DNA of 64,000 bases, taken from NCBI RefSeq assembly GCF_000715075.1, contig NC_134097.1:71767190-71831189 (forward strand), in the 5' to 3' direction. Below, piece by piece: positions 48,063-60,240 of this stretch. Numbering within the stretch: position 1 is the first letter of the stretch; every line of letters begins with the position of its first letter. The notes beneath the pieces were generated by a model. That model made no database searches. It saw only the letters and a program-made list of their open reading frames with translations, and was not told the DNA's origin. Position numbers and translations under genes: made by a program. The stretch is from Nicotiana tabacum. Taxonomy: Eukaryota; Streptophyta; Magnoliopsida; Solanales; Solanaceae.

Positions 48063-51000
48063 CCCAGTGTAATCCCACAAGTGGGGTCTGGGGAGGGTAA
48101 TATGTACGCAGACCTTACCTCTACCCCGAGGGGCAGAGAGGCTGTTTCCAGGAGACCCTCGGCTCAAAGAGGCAACAAGAGACACTATATTAGTACTATC
48201 AATAGACTCATAATAAAACAACATAAAGTACCATAAAATCCATAACATAACATAAATACCATAAAAAACAAAGTAACAGCAATATAAGAGATATAGGAAA
48301 TACGAGAAAGATGTAAGGTATTAATACACAGGAGATAAAGCCCATCATCAGTAGTTGATCAATAGCATCCTAAGACTACTTCCTAACTGGCTAGTCTCAC
48401 TCTAGTGCGCTGTAACAAAGACATCACAATTTCCCTAACCTACCACCTTAATGCTCGATCTCCACAATTCCCTGTTTAGGGCCATGTCCTCAGTAACCCT
48501 AAGTCGCGCCATATCCTGCCGGATCACCTCTCCCCAATACTTCTTAGGTCTCCCCTTACCTCTCCTCGTACCACCACCGCCAGTCGTTCACACCTTCTCA
48601 CCGGTGCATCAGTGTTCCTCCGCTGAATGTGCCCGAACCATCTGAGTCTTGCTTCCCGCATCTTGTCCTCCATGGGGGCCACACCCACCTTCTCTCGAAT
48701 ATCTTCATTTCTAATCTTATCCTTCCTTGTATGCCCGCACATCCACCTCAACATCCTCATCTCTGCAACTTTCATCCTCTGGATGTGTGAGATCTTCACC
48801 GGCCAACACTCGGTCCCATACAACATAGCAGGCCTAACCACTGCCCAATAAAATTTACCTTTCAGTAACAGTGGCACTTTCTTGTCACACAGGACTCCCG
48901 TCGCTAACCTCCATTTCATCCACCCCACCCACTATACGGTGTGTGACATCCTCGTCGATCTCCCCGGACCCCTGAATAAACGACCCCAGGTACTTGAAAC
49001 TACCCCTCTTAGGGATGACTTGAGAATCAAGCCTCACTTCCACTCCCGCTTCCGTCGGCTCTGCCCCAAATTATATAAATACACATCGAACAACAGAACT
49101 CTACCATTTTTTTCAGATCAAGACCCAGATACAAATCCATTGACTAAATATGGAAGTAGCAAAATTTTGTCAGATAGTGCAAAACCTAAATAATCTCTAC
49201 CATAATCCTCTAGCAAAAAGACCAATCTAAAAACAAGTAATACGGCTCTCATGCTCTATTGGATGATATTTAATTGTTAAAATTCCCCAAAAGAAACAAG
49301 CTTTGGTGTAGTGTTAGGAAACCAGAATTTCTCCTAACTGTAATCAGTGAATTTGCAATACATGACAACATTTCAACTATTCTTTATTGCTACCAACAAA
49401 CAAAATAAGTTCTACAGAGAAACAAACAACAATTAGAACATTAATACACCTAACAACCAAGGTATTTTGAGGAACCTTAACCTCCAAATCTGCTAGAGAA
49501 AATACTACAGAATAAATTGCCTGTCTTCCTTTCTTCCTAATATAATATAACACAAAATAACTGCCTGAACTGCTAGTTAACTGCAAGGTAACTACTACCA
49601 ATACAGATACATAATAATAAATAAATAAAACAATTACATTTAAGCCTTATTTTCACCCTTCTTTCTGCGGTTATAGACCCTAGTAACAGCAGGTCTAATA
49701 ATACCCGCCCCAACAAGTTTCACCTTGTCCTCAAGGTGAAAATGAGGAAACTGCGCATCAATGACTTCATAGGATTCCCAAGTGTTCTCAAAGTCTGGTA
49801 AGTCCTTCCACTTAATCAAAACTTCTTGGGAGCCATTCAAGAGTGTCCGACAATCCACTACACTTTCAGGTTGCACTTGCATTTCAAGTTCTTCAGACAA
49901 GAAAGGAGGGAGCTTTTGAACTGGAGTAGAATCTTTCACACCACGCTTTAGCCAAGAAACACGAAATACGGGATGCACCCGTGAATGAGGGGGTAAATCA
50001 AGGCGATAAGCAACTTTACCAATTTTGCTCAAAACAGTATATGGCCCATAGTAACGAGGACTTAACTTCTGATTAACCTTTTTAGCAAGAGAGCGAAGCT
50101 TGAAAGGTTGCATGCGAAGATAAACCAAATCACCAGGCTGAAATACAACTTCACGACGCTTAGCATCAGCATAAAGTTTCATTTGAACTTGAGCATGAGT
50201 CAGATTTGCTTTGAGTTCATCCAGAATTGTGTTGCGAGCAACAAGCTGCTGGTTGACCTCTTCGACAGCAGAAATTTCATCAGTGAACCTCAACAAGGAA
50301 GGAGGAACTCGTCCATATAACGCTCTAAAGGGAGTCATCTTGGTGGAACCATGGTAAGTGGTATTAAACCAAAATTCACCCCAAGGAATCCATTTTGGCC
50401 ACTGTTTGGGATATGCCCCTGCAAAACATCATAAATAAGTCTCCAAAGAGCGATTGACAAGCTCAGTTTGACCGTCAGTCTGAGGGTGATAACCTGAGCT
50501 TAACTTGAGGTTAGTGCCGGACAATTTAAATAATTCCTGCCAAAATTGGCTGATAAAAACCCGATCTCGGTCTGAAACAATAGATGTGGGAAAGCCATGC
50601 AGTCGTACAACCTCACGAACAAACAGCTCAGCAACACTCTTTGTTGTATATGGATGAGATATGAGAAGAAAATGGCTATATTTGGTGAAACGGTCCACCA
50701 CAACTAGTATAGTATTGTACCCCATTGCTTTTGGTAATCCACTGATGAAATCCATAGAAATATCATCCCAAACTTTGGTAGGAATAGGCAATGGTTGCAG
50801 CAAGCCAGCGGGACTAAGGGTTTCATACTTGTTCTGCTTGCAAACTTCACAACTAGCCACGAAGTTTTGCACATCCCTTTTAATTCCATAACAATACAAC
50901 ACCTGTGAGATACGCTTGTATGTCCGGAAAAAACCTGAATGACCACCTGTAGGTGAAGAGTGAAATTCTTTAAGAAGCATAGGAATGTGTAATGAAGAAC

Positions 51001-54000
51001 GGGGAATCACCAACCGACTTTTGAAAAATAAGCAGCCATTTTTTACAGCATAATTCGGCTGTGAAGCTGGATCTCGAAGCAAATCTTGTGTCACTTGACG
51101 AAGTTGATCATCTTGCTGAATTTCTGTGACAAGATCATCTAAGGTACTGTTGTGTAAAACAGAAAAGGCCATGAAATGAAACTGGCGGGACAAAGCATCA
51201 GTTGCCTTATTCTCACAACCAGGCCAATATTGAATCTCAAAATCAAATCCCATCAACTTGCTGACCCATTTTTGTTGCTCTTCAGCCATGACATGCTGGC
51301 CCATGAGAAATTGGAGACTTCTTTGGTCCGTCCGGATAATGAAATGTCGACCCATTAGGTAATGACGCCACTTTTGTCCAGCTAAAACAATAGCCATTAA
51401 CTCTCTCTCATATATTGATTTAGATTGTGCTCGAATAGAGTCCTTGGCTAAGAAAAGCAATGGGTCGTCCTTCTTGCATTAAGACAGCTCCAATCCCAAA
51501 TCCTGAAGCATCAGTCTCAAGCACAAACACCTTGTTAAAATCCGGTAGTGCCAAAACCGGCAAAATGACCATAGCCTTCTTAAGAGAATCAAAAGCTAAT
51601 TGAGCTTCTTTATTCCAACTAAAAGCATCTTTCTTGAGCAATTGTGTGAGTAGCCTGGCTATCTTCCCATAGTCACGAACAAACTTCTTGTAGCAACCAG
51701 TAAGTCCCAAAAATCCTCTCAAACCTTTAACATCTTTGGGAATTGGCCAATTAACCACACTTGTTATTTTGGAAGGATCTGCTGAAACTCCATCTGCTGA
51801 AATAATATGCCCCAAATACTCCAGTTGTTGCTGTCCAAAACGACATTTTTCCAATTGACGACCAAGTTATGAAGTTTTAAAATTTGCAGCACCTCCCGCA
51901 AATGATCCAAATGAGTAGCAAAATTTGCACTATAAACTAATATGTCATCAAAAAAGACCAATACAAACTTACGTAAGTAAGGACGAAATATATCATTCAT
52001 CAAGGCTTGAAAAGTAGATGGAGCGTTGGTCAGTCCAAAAGGCATGACCAAAAACTCATAGTCGCCTTCATGTGTACAAAAAGTTGTCTTCGCACATCCT
52101 CCTTGCAAACCCGGATTTGATGATACCCGGATCTTAGATCCAATTTCGAGAATATAGTGGCACCCCCAAGCTCATCTAATAAATCATCAATTGCTGGAAT
52201 TGGAAATTTATCTGGAATAGTAATCTTATTAAGGGCCCGATAATCCACGCAGAATCTCCAACAACCATCCTTTTTGCGAACTAGCAATACTAGACTAGAG
52301 AAAGGACTTGTACTTGGTTGGATGATACCAGCTACTAGCATTTCCCTTACAATTCGCTCAATCTCATTTTTCTGGTAATAGGGGTAGCGATATGGACGAA
52401 TATTGGGTGGATTGGTTCCTGTTTTAAGTTGGATAGCATGATCATGGCTCCTACTAGGTGGCAGCCCTTTTGGTTCCTCAAATAACGTTCCAAATTCTTC
52501 AAGTAATTGCTGCAAATCCAAATTCTCTTGTTCTTCCCTTACTGTTAACTCATTCAGATCAACATAATATCCTTCTGCATCTTTTTGCAAGGCTTTAAAC
52601 AGATTTTTGAGTGAAGCCACCGATTTGCACAATGAGGGGTCGCCTCGAACAACTCGTGTTTGCCCCTCTATTTCAAATTTCAGCGTCAATGTTTTGAAAT
52701 TGGCTTGGATATCCCCCAAAGTCTCTAACCACTCGATTCCTAACACTACATCGGCACTGCCCAAATCAAAAAGAAAATAATCTTGTATTACCCGCATTTC
52801 ATCAATCCACAATTCCACTTCTTTGCAGCTTCGCATGCTTTTTACATGTTGTCCATTCCCAACTTCTACCAAAAACGGCTTTGTTTCTGTTTGTTTTAAC
52901 CTTAATGCTTCAGCAACTGTGCGAGAGATAAAATTTGTTGATGCTCCGCTATCAATCAACACAATAACCTTCTTTCCCAATATTGTTCCCCATACTTTCA
53001 AGGACTTTTTTGAGGTAAATCCTGCAATATAGTGCAAAGACAACTGCATTAACTTTTGTGGTTCCGTCTGTTCTAGAACATTTAATTGGTTTATCCCTGC
53101 ACTAATTACTTCATCTGTTTGCTCATCTATGCCTCCTTCTTGGTCATCCTCTGCTGCCACAATAAGTAGATTTAAATGTTTTAAATTGCATCGGTGATTA
53201 GGGCCATATTTTTCATCGCAGCGAAAACAAAGCCCTTTCCTCAATTTATCTTGATATTCTGCATCAGATAGCCTTTTGTATGCTCCTCCACGCCTTGCAG
53301 AAGTTTCTGGTGCTGCCGGTACGATTTCTCCTCGCTTTTGCTCGTGAAATTGTCGTGGTACTGTTGTAACAGTTGTACGTGTAGAGTTCAAGGGTGTTGT
53401 GGCTACACGCACATGAGGACTTGTACTGCTTCCTGTTCGGTTGTTGTCAGTCGTAGGGAAATGGGTTGGATCCCTAGGAAGTGCCATACGCATATGTCTT
53501 GGCAAGTGTGCTTGGTTGAGAGCCCAATTCTTCTCTTCAATACGCTGGCTTTGGTCCATTATTTGGGTTAGTGTTCCCAATTTGCTAAGACGCAATTCTG
53601 CTTTGATCTCCTCTCGCAAACCATTGATAAATATTCCCATCAAAACCTCATCGTCGGCATCTTTCAAGGGTGCTGAGAGTAGTTCAAAATCTTCTCTGTA
53701 TTGGGCCACGCTTCCAGTTTGTTGCAACCCTATCAAAACTTCGTATAAGTTCCCCAATTGTGATGGAGTAAATCGTTGGAGTATGGCTACTCGAAACACA
53801 TCCCATGTGACAACTGGAGTTCTTGTCTCCCACCACTGGAACCAATTTAAGGCTCTTCCTTCAAGACAAACAGCAGCAGCCTCCAATTTATCCTTGTCAT
53901 CAATGCCATTGAAATGAAAATAACACTCTGCTCTATTAAGCCACCCATATGGATTATCACCAGAGAATAAGGGTAATTCTAGCCTTCTAGGACGTGTTTC

Positions 54001-57000
54001 ATCACGAAATTGTGGTTGAACCCCCTCACGTGTCCATCGCCTCCCTGATTGCCGCTATTTTCTGCCATCATTTCTGCCTCTTTAGTTGGATCTGCCTGAT
54101 TTTTCGGATTTCCCTTCATATGTTGAAGAATTTCAGCATCATGTTCATCCTTTTTCTGCATTCACTCCCGTAACTGGCCTAGGTAATCCCGTACTGCCCC
54201 AATCTCCTCTTGTACTTCATTCATTGTTTTCTCTAACCCTTCAATTCCTCCTTCCATTCTGGTTGAAACCATGAAGGCTCTGATACCAAAAATGTTAGGA
54301 AACCAGAATTTCTCCTAACTGTAATCAGTGAATTTGCAATACAGAACAACACTTCAACTATTCTTTATTGCTACCAACAAACAGAATAAGTTCTACAGAG
54401 AAACAAACAACAATTAGAACATTAATACACCTAACAACCAACGTATTTTGAGGAACCTTAACCTCCGAATCTGCCAGAGAAAATACTACCGAATAAACTG
54501 TCTGTCTTCCTTTCTTCCTAATATAATATAACACAAAATAATAAATAAATAAATAAAACAATTACATTTAAGCCTTATTTTCACCCTTCTTTCTGCGGTT
54601 ATAGACCCTAGTAACAGCAGGTCTAACATGTAGACAAAATTCTGTGTCTGGAACTGAGCAGTGGAAAGATGTGAGTTCTAGTTTATTCTATTTTTTGCAG
54701 AATTCATTGACATCCCATACTCAAGATACCCTGATTATCTTGACAAACTAACTTTAAATGGACATCGTTATATCAAGCTAAGGAACTGGTTCACAAATCA
54801 AAAGGATAAAAGAGAAAATGAAAACAGACAACAAAGCTTTTGCAGTCTCTCTAGGTGCATAACCTACAGTCCAAAACTTCAAATTTTGTTCATGTACTCT
54901 TTATGATCTGCAGCATCAAAGGAATGAACTTCAGATAATACTGTTGCATATCTCTACCAGCATAATCTTAATTAGGCAAAGAAGGATAAACTACACTTCA
55001 AATTCTATGGTTTTATACTTGATGATGCATAAAAACTCATGGAGGTGAACAAGTGGACTGGTAATATACTTGATGATGCATAAAAACTCATGGGGTGAAT
55101 AAGTGGACTGTTAATTTCTACATTCTTTACCTCATCTTTTGGCTTCCCTTCAGGTGAGGCATCTGGAATCAAGTCGCTTAGCTGGGCAGGATCGTCGAAA
55201 GGATCGTCCAATATGTAAGTGTGTTTGATTCTGAAGAGTGGACATTATCAATTAGAAGAGATCTACTAAATGGAGAAAAGAGGAGCATACAATACATCAA
55301 CAACGAACCGGATATTTTTAAATGGCCTGCCCTTCTCATCCACATAAGCTTCATTTATCCTATTCAATGTGTCCAGCCCTTCTGCAATCTCTCCAAAAAC
55401 CTAACAGAACAAATTACATTGATCAAAATGTCGTGGACTTGGAGACAGTAACAACTTTAAGAGAACACCCAGAAATTATCTAATCATCAGACGCTTCTTC
55501 CTCACATTTATTCACAAAGAAGTCAGCATAAATAACAATGATAGAACACGAATGCTATAGAATATAAATCTCAAATTAGGCAAAACTTGGCAGAAAAACC
55601 AAGGCATTCAAGAAAAAATATATAAAGATATTTCCTTTCTTTTAGACAACCAAGAAATCCCCCTAAGCCAGTGGCGCACGATTCAAATTTCAGAAGATAA
55701 TGGGCCGGCCCCAATATAAAGATATTTCCTTGACTTGTCATTAGTGATGCCACTGTACAAGATATACTATAGCACTCAGAAATTATGCATCATGTTCAGA
55801 CCATAAAGAACTAGTGTTGTCAAAGGCGCGCTTAAGCCCTGAAGCGAGGCTCAAAACATGTTGAGTGCTTCGCCTCGCTTTGTGGGCGCTTTAGTATCCT
55901 CGTCAAGGCTCTTAGGCATACTTTTTCTTGCCAATAAGTGTAATCCTGAAGAGGCGATCAAAACAATTGATATTTCACTTTATTGTAATTTTTTATTTAT
56001 TTCTTTGTCCATATATTTATTATTCATACTTATAATTATTAGTCTTGGGCTACACATACATATTTGAATATTTTCCTCCTTTGCGCCTTTTTCATAAAAG
56101 CACATGCTTTATTTGCGCTTTGCGCTTAAAGCCCCAATGGACCTTAGAGCTTTTTTGCGCTTTTCGCCTTTGATAACGCTATAAAGAACATATTCAATAA
56201 AAGGTTGTTAATACTAGCTATAAGTTCTAGACAACTACAAACAGCATAGTACCAATATCACTATAAATGAGTGAATTTAATTTCAGAATATCTACATAAA
56301 ATCACAGATTTTGCTCATCTGGAAACTGCTTCACCTAAAATTTGACCCAACATAGGGAACAATCCACAAGAAGATGGCAGAGAAAAATTTAAGTGATCTT
56401 GGTAGGAGCAAGCAAGAAAAGTTTGAAATAAAGATATCATAACTTGGCCTCTACCTGAAGTACTTTAGGTTAAAAAATAAAAAATCACAAAATGTAGGCC
56501 AGTAAGTATCACAAGTTATCTTGCAAAGTAGCTTTTTTCATGTTATCACGACTAATGAGTTTCACAAAAATATTCTAGAATAGGATTCTCCATATAGAAT
56601 CTCGAGTAACATAAAAAAACAGAACCACTCATAAAAAGAATCTTTATTTGGCTCTAATTTTCATATCACCTGAAAAGGATATCATTACTAAACTGGATCC
56701 TTAAACTTTTTCATCGGAAGGAGTATATTGGTATTTTGTGCTATTGCTATCATAATACCTCCTACCTACTTGGATGCAGGTAAAACAAAGTCGATAGAAA
56801 CAATGACCTTAATGCATGTGAAAGCACTATGTTAGCTAAGAAATTCTCATATCTTCATGCTACTGCAATAAACAAATAAGGAAATGCTCTTAGTGCTGAA
56901 AACATGGTGAAATGTTAGGGCAGCTGACAGAAAAATTAATAGTGCATTGGATAAAGGATATAAGTCAGCGTTGATGCCTTAATAGAACAAAGAGGATATA

Positions 57001-57839
57001 TGGATGAATAAAATTCAGGACAGAAATACTCACGGTGTGCTTCCCATCAAGGTAGTCGAGATCATCACGTAGCGTGATATAGAACTGAAAAAAAGGAGAA
57101 GAGTGTCATAACTATGTTATGCAGTATTACAAGCTATGATCATTCAAAAGGGCTACATTGTATTGAAAGCTAATGTGAAAGGAAAGTACAAGACCTGAGA
57201 AGCATTTAAGTTTTCCCCAGCGCTAACCATGGCTACAGTTCCCATCTTTGAATGCTTCAAGTCCAAATGAATCTCGTCTCCAAAGAACCGAGCCTGCTCA
57301 CCGTATAAAAATCTGAAAACGCATTGAGTCATGTGATCAAGCTTATGTGAAATTTCATAGCCTTACTGCATCTTGTAGCAAAAGACAATCCAAGACACAC
57401 ACACACACACACACACACACCCCTCTCCCCCCCCCCCAAAAAAATTAACAAATATAAATGATCCAGGGGTAGACTGATGATTCAAGCCATTACTTGGAAG
57501 ATAAGACACTGAGTAGGAGACAATAGATGGATAGCCAACTGGAAAGGATCCTCCGCCTCCAACCACGAAATTGTTGCTCGAGTCACCAGTGGGTGAATGG
57601 GTGAAAGTGGGAAAGACCACTGTTGGCCCTTAGGTGGGTGTGTTGGGGGGGGGGGGGTCTGTCTGTCATATCAAAGGAAAGAAAAAAAACCATTGCAAAA
57701 AGTGAATTTAGCACATTTGTAACTATTGACTTACTTGTATACTGAATCACCCCCTGACCCAGTTCCAGTGGGATCTCCAGTTTGCGCAGTGAAATCCTTC
57801 TGAACCGTGTGAAATAGGCAGCCATTGTAATACTTAATC
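41546..57839 (-). CDS. CYP59: CYP59-type nuclear cyclophilin with RRM and zinc knuckle; first exon off the window
   Basis: A multidomain peptidyl-prolyl isomerase family that binds RNA and the RNA polymerase II C-terminal domain in plant nuclei. Exons (minus): 57839-57735, 57312-57195, 57084-57034, 55400-55309, 55230-55131, 47722-47600, 47520-47443, 47302-47256, 47150-47095, 45132-45092, 43498-43396, 42285-42156, 42071-41546. All have AG/GT borders and join in frame to 522 residues plus about 33 missing at the N terminus. Domains: cyclophilin ([40 protein letters not shown]), RRM (RNP2 [12 protein letters not shown]1 SLCYAFIEFE), zinc knuckle [14 protein letters not shown], then a long Arg/Asp/Glu/Lys tail. 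The usual cyclophilin active-site Arg (FHR) is Thr here and the Trp before LDGKH is Tyr, so isomerase activity may be low. The tail ends at TAG 41548-41546, probably early because of a frameshift. Introns carry several transposons, one being 7.4 kb. Confidence 0.92.
42450..42965 (+). mobile_element. L1-type LINE remnant in a cyclophilin intron
   Basis: Broken plus-strand frames resemble the end of a plant L1 ORF2: a [15 protein letters not shown] stretch near 42518, a [16 protein letters not shown] stretch near 42650, and [17 protein letters not shown] (about 42773-42823), the zf-RVT H...C...W pattern. An A/T-rich run at 42728-42768 has replaced part of the zinc-binding region. Boundaries are approximate; no duplication was identified. 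Confidence 0.65.
45502..46340. mobile_element. Fold-back element with GCGACG-rich ends in a cyclophilin intron
   Basis: CAGTGTTTTGAATAGC on the left and CTGTGTTATTGTAAATAGCG on the right (complement) are imperfect inverted ends; both are followed inward by CG-rich words (AGGCGACAAAAAGCGATGAGG; GCGACGTAGTGACGCGAAG as complements). The middle (45590-46120) is A/G-rich low-complexity DNA with repeated AAGAAAGAAGAAAGAAG. No target duplication was confirmed. Style resembles the TAGTGTTGTCAAAGGCG MITE at 55812. Confidence 0.5.
47796..48007. repeat. Possible short solo LTR
   Basis: Starts TGTTAGGGATATTATTACA and ends AAATAACA with a TATA-like GCTATAAATAGG near 47918-47930, a layout of a short LTR. 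The flanking pentamers do not match (GAACA and TGTAC), so this is uncertain. It lies directly beside the RTE LINE tail in the 7.4-kb intron. Confidence 0.35.
48031..49087 (-). mobile_element. 5'-truncated RTE-type LINE with (TTG)n tail
   Basis: On the minus strand a frame of 134 codons (48928-48524) reads [49 protein letters not shown] and [16 protein letters not shown], the C-terminal domain of plant RTE polymerases; more of the protein continues upstream in a shifted frame to about 49070. The 3' region with GAGGGTCTCCTGG and CCCAGACCCCACTTGTGGG leads to an 11-unit (GTT) tail, complement of 48031-48063. Possible duplication GAACAAGA/GAACAACA at the ends is weak. Same family as 16154-16761. 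Confidence 0.8.
49312..49700 (-). repeat. 3' LTR of the Reina-like element
   Basis: Reads, on the minus strand, TATTAGACCTGCTGTTAC to TCTCCTAACA. The first dinucleotide is TA where the other LTR has TG, a single G-to-A change. It has about 50 bp (49561-49612) that the 5' LTR lacks. Confidence 0.92.
49640..54272 (-). pseudogene. gag-pol of the Reina-like element
   Basis: Starts [20 protein letters not shown] at 54272. Visible in order: gag ([20 protein letters not shown]), zinc knuckle [14 protein letters not shown], protease [14 protein letters not shown] ([33 protein letters not shown]), RNase H ([13 protein letters not shown]), integrase (HHCC part with [10 protein letters not shown]; core with [39 protein letters not shown]) and chromodomain ([19 protein letters not shown]). 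Defects: TGA at 54164-54162, frameshifts near 54000, 52060, 51840 and 51440, and TGA at 50428-50426. The longest intact piece is 618 codons (53886-52030). Confidence 0.92.
54277..54288 (-). other. Primer-binding site of the Reina-like element
   Basis: TGGTATCAGAGC on the minus strand, four bases inside the 5' LTR end, complementary to initiator methionine tRNA. Confidence 0.9.
54293..54628 (-). repeat. 5' LTR of the Reina-like element
   Basis: Reads TGTTAGACCTGCTGTTAC to TCTCCTAACA on the minus strand. Confidence 0.92.
55812..56181. mobile_element. hAT-type MITE, TAGTGTTGTCAAAGGCG family
   Basis: Inverted ends TAGTGTTGTCAAAGGCG and TAGCGTTATCAAAGGCG, with identical 8-bp flanks TAAAGAAC (55804-55811, 56182-56189). 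Length 370 bp; both subterminal parts contain GCGCTT and GCGCTTTA words. It lies in the cyclophilin intron 55401-57033. Confidence 0.85.
57395..57437. repeat. (AC)13 and C11 microsatellite
   Basis: (AC)13 at 57395-57420, then CCCTCT and a run of 11 C at 57427-57437, followed by seven A. A run of 13 G lies 207 bases away at 57645-57657. Both are in the cyclophilin intron 57313-57734. Confidence 0.9.
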
Positions 57840-58004
57840 CTGCATTATTAAAGGGTAAGTTTATTAGTTTAATGCTCCTTAAACGTATATGTAGCCGTTT
57901 TACATCCTGTTCTCATCGTGAATGCACTCAGATACTACTATGTTATTAATCGTCGTATGAAAGTAGTGGTGGCAAAAATGCTGATTAATACAAACAGTAC
58001 TAAA

Positions 58005-60240
58005 AATCTGCTCTCAGGCACACTCCCCGAGGAGCCTGAGAACCTAGAATTCTGAGTTCATACAAACACCATCGGAGAGCCACTGGTGACGCGAGCCTAC
58101 CCCTGCAAACAGCTCCGACATCGGATCTCCCACGCGCGGCCAAGCGCCGGCAAGCACTCCCCCACGCGCCGGCACGTGAGCCTAATCCAGGCAACTTTTC
58201 AACTTTTTTCTTCAGGACAGCCTTTTCATCACCTTGTTCCGACCAAACCCTTCCTTGCAGATCTAAATTCCGACCACTTTTAGTTTTCTCCGGCGACGTG
58301 AAGCTTTTCTCCGGCCATTTTTCAATCATTTTTCATTCAGCTGCAAAACAAAATTCTCTCTTCTTCTTCTCAAGCAGAATACCATTACGGGGAGTCTCTC
58401 AACGGAGCCAAACATCTCCTTCGGAATTAGTATTCACCCACTGTGGTTACTACCAAACACCCTCTATAATTTTCATAACCTGAGCAGCGGGTTAGTACAT
58501 TATGGGAGACAGCAGGATATACTTCAATGCCGGATTCAAATCTTTTGACATCACCAGATGGAACTCCAACAAAGATATATGGTTTGAATGGGTGGAGAGA
58601 AGCCGCAACATGATGAGACGCTTATCCATGGGTAGAAAGACAATGGAATGGATTTGCTTTGTACTTAAAGAAGCCTCGACATATCAAAAGAATTTAGTGA
58701 AGAGATAGAAGTATAAGGACCAAATGACAGAACATTTCTGCACTAGGAAATTTAACGCTCATGGAAGATATATGAGTATTCTGTCACTAAAGTGAGAAGG
58801 GAGGTCAGTTATTATAATCCCAGAGTTAGCTTTGAATGCAGGCTGGAAAGACATAGCAGTTAAGATAGAAAGATTCATCTATCATGCATCCAAGCAGAAT
58901 ACCACAGTACCACCCAAAAACTTTGTGGACAACTATCCTTATGTCAAAGCAGTTAAGGAGAGTAAATGGCAATCCAATACCCTTCGAGAGGCAAATGTCG
59001 GTACAAAAAATGGAGATATCTCTGTTTTGGAACCTCCGGGAGCGGAGGACACATGTTTACTAAAAAGATACATTATTGGGTATTTTGGGAAAGGAATCAC
59101 TGAGAGACCCATTTTAGTAGACATAAGGCGATGGCTACTGCTTCATGGAACAAAGCATATGGAGTCAACATGTATGAAATGACTGGCAACATGTTTCTAT
59201 TTGAGTTTCCGAACAAATACATGGCTAAACAGATTCTGCAAGGAGATTGGAGATGGAAAAAGTTCAAGCTTCATCTGGAATAGTGGAACAACACTGCTGG
59301 ATGCATTCCAAACTCTCAAATTGTGGAAACATGTTGGATCAGAGCCATGGGGATTCCCTTACATATGTGGTCACAAAGATCTTCAAAGAAATAGGAGATC
59401 TCTGTGGGGGATGGATAGCTACGGAAGAAGAAACTTATCTCAAAAATCACCTTAAGTGGGCTAGAATTCCAATTGTTGGTGACGGCAGAAAGATTCCTAA
59501 TGAGATTGAGATTGAAAGAGAAGGGATCAAATTTTTCATCCCAATCTGGGCTGAAAACAGGCAAGATTTGAGCTGAAGTCGTCGGAAAACACACATAGCT
59601 TTGGAGCAGAGAGAAACATGGGCGACCAAGTGGGATGCACCATATTGCAAAATAATAATAAGGGAAAGGCACGGGTGCAACATACGCAAGGTCGTTCGAC
59701 AAATCTGTGCATTAATGTGGCGAATAATGAGCTGAAATCAAATGAGTCTAATTTGGTTGCACAAGTCATTTTTAATGATCTCTCGTGCGAGGCCACTGAT
59801 GAAATTAGGCTGACGCCTTATATTGAGGAACTGGGGTGCACCTCTTACTTGAAAGTCAAAGAATCCAATCCAGGGGATCCAATTCCCATTGCAAACCTTG
59901 AAATTATGCCACAGGCAACACATACAAGTTGCGATCAGCCAGAAGGTAAAGCAGAGATAGGAATACTGGGACAGAAGGCAGGGGAGCATACCATAAACAA
60001 AAAGATGGGGGAAGATCAAGTTGAAAATGCATTGGAGCACCAACAACAGCTAAAGCACTTCAACTCTATCCAAGATTGGGAAATCGAGGAGGTTACTCCT
60101 ATATCAGTACAACAACACAATCCAGTAATGGATAAAGAGATGGATGCAACTTTGTGGGTCCATCAAAATATGATCAAATTGGGGAAAATGTTTGGAGTAG
60201 ATTTTCAAGGCCATGAAGAAGAAGTGAAAGTATTGGTTTA
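58005..60240 (+). mobile_element. L1-type LINE 5' part, cut by the Copia insertion
   Basis: A GC-richer leader (about 58005-58500) precedes an ORF1 with a DUF4283-like domain, the normal start of plant L1 elements. The element stops being recognisable at 60240, where a Copia LTR begins; endonuclease and reverse transcriptase (ORF2) are not in the window and may lie beyond it. Its left border is approximate. It is inserted upstream of the second cyclophilin coding exon, presumably in that gene's first intron. Confidence 0.7.

Larger units (their letters stand above)
49312..54628 (-). mobile_element. Reina-like Ty3 chromovirus, nearly complete
   Basis: LTRs at 54293-54628 (5') and 49312-49700 (3'), identical flanks TGTAG (49307-49311 and 54629-54633), primer-binding site next to the 5' LTR, purine-rich GGGGCGGGTAT before the 3' LTR, and one gag-pol unit ending in a chromodomain. 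Total 5317 bp with short LTRs fits the Reina clade. About 10-11 differences over about 330 aligned LTR bases were counted by eye, plus a 50-bp indel, so it is younger than the Tekay element at 24024. It lies in the same orientation as the cyclophilin gene, in its 7.4-kb intron. Confidence 0.93.

Noticed and set aside
48018..48236. Poly-Gln protein frame
   Set aside because: The Gln run is the (CAA)n complement of the RTE LINE (TTG)n tail.
58000..58329. Minus-strand 109-codon frame as the missing cyclophilin first exon
   Set aside because: Its sequence has no cyclophilin N-terminal pattern; it is the antisense of the GC-rich LINE leader.
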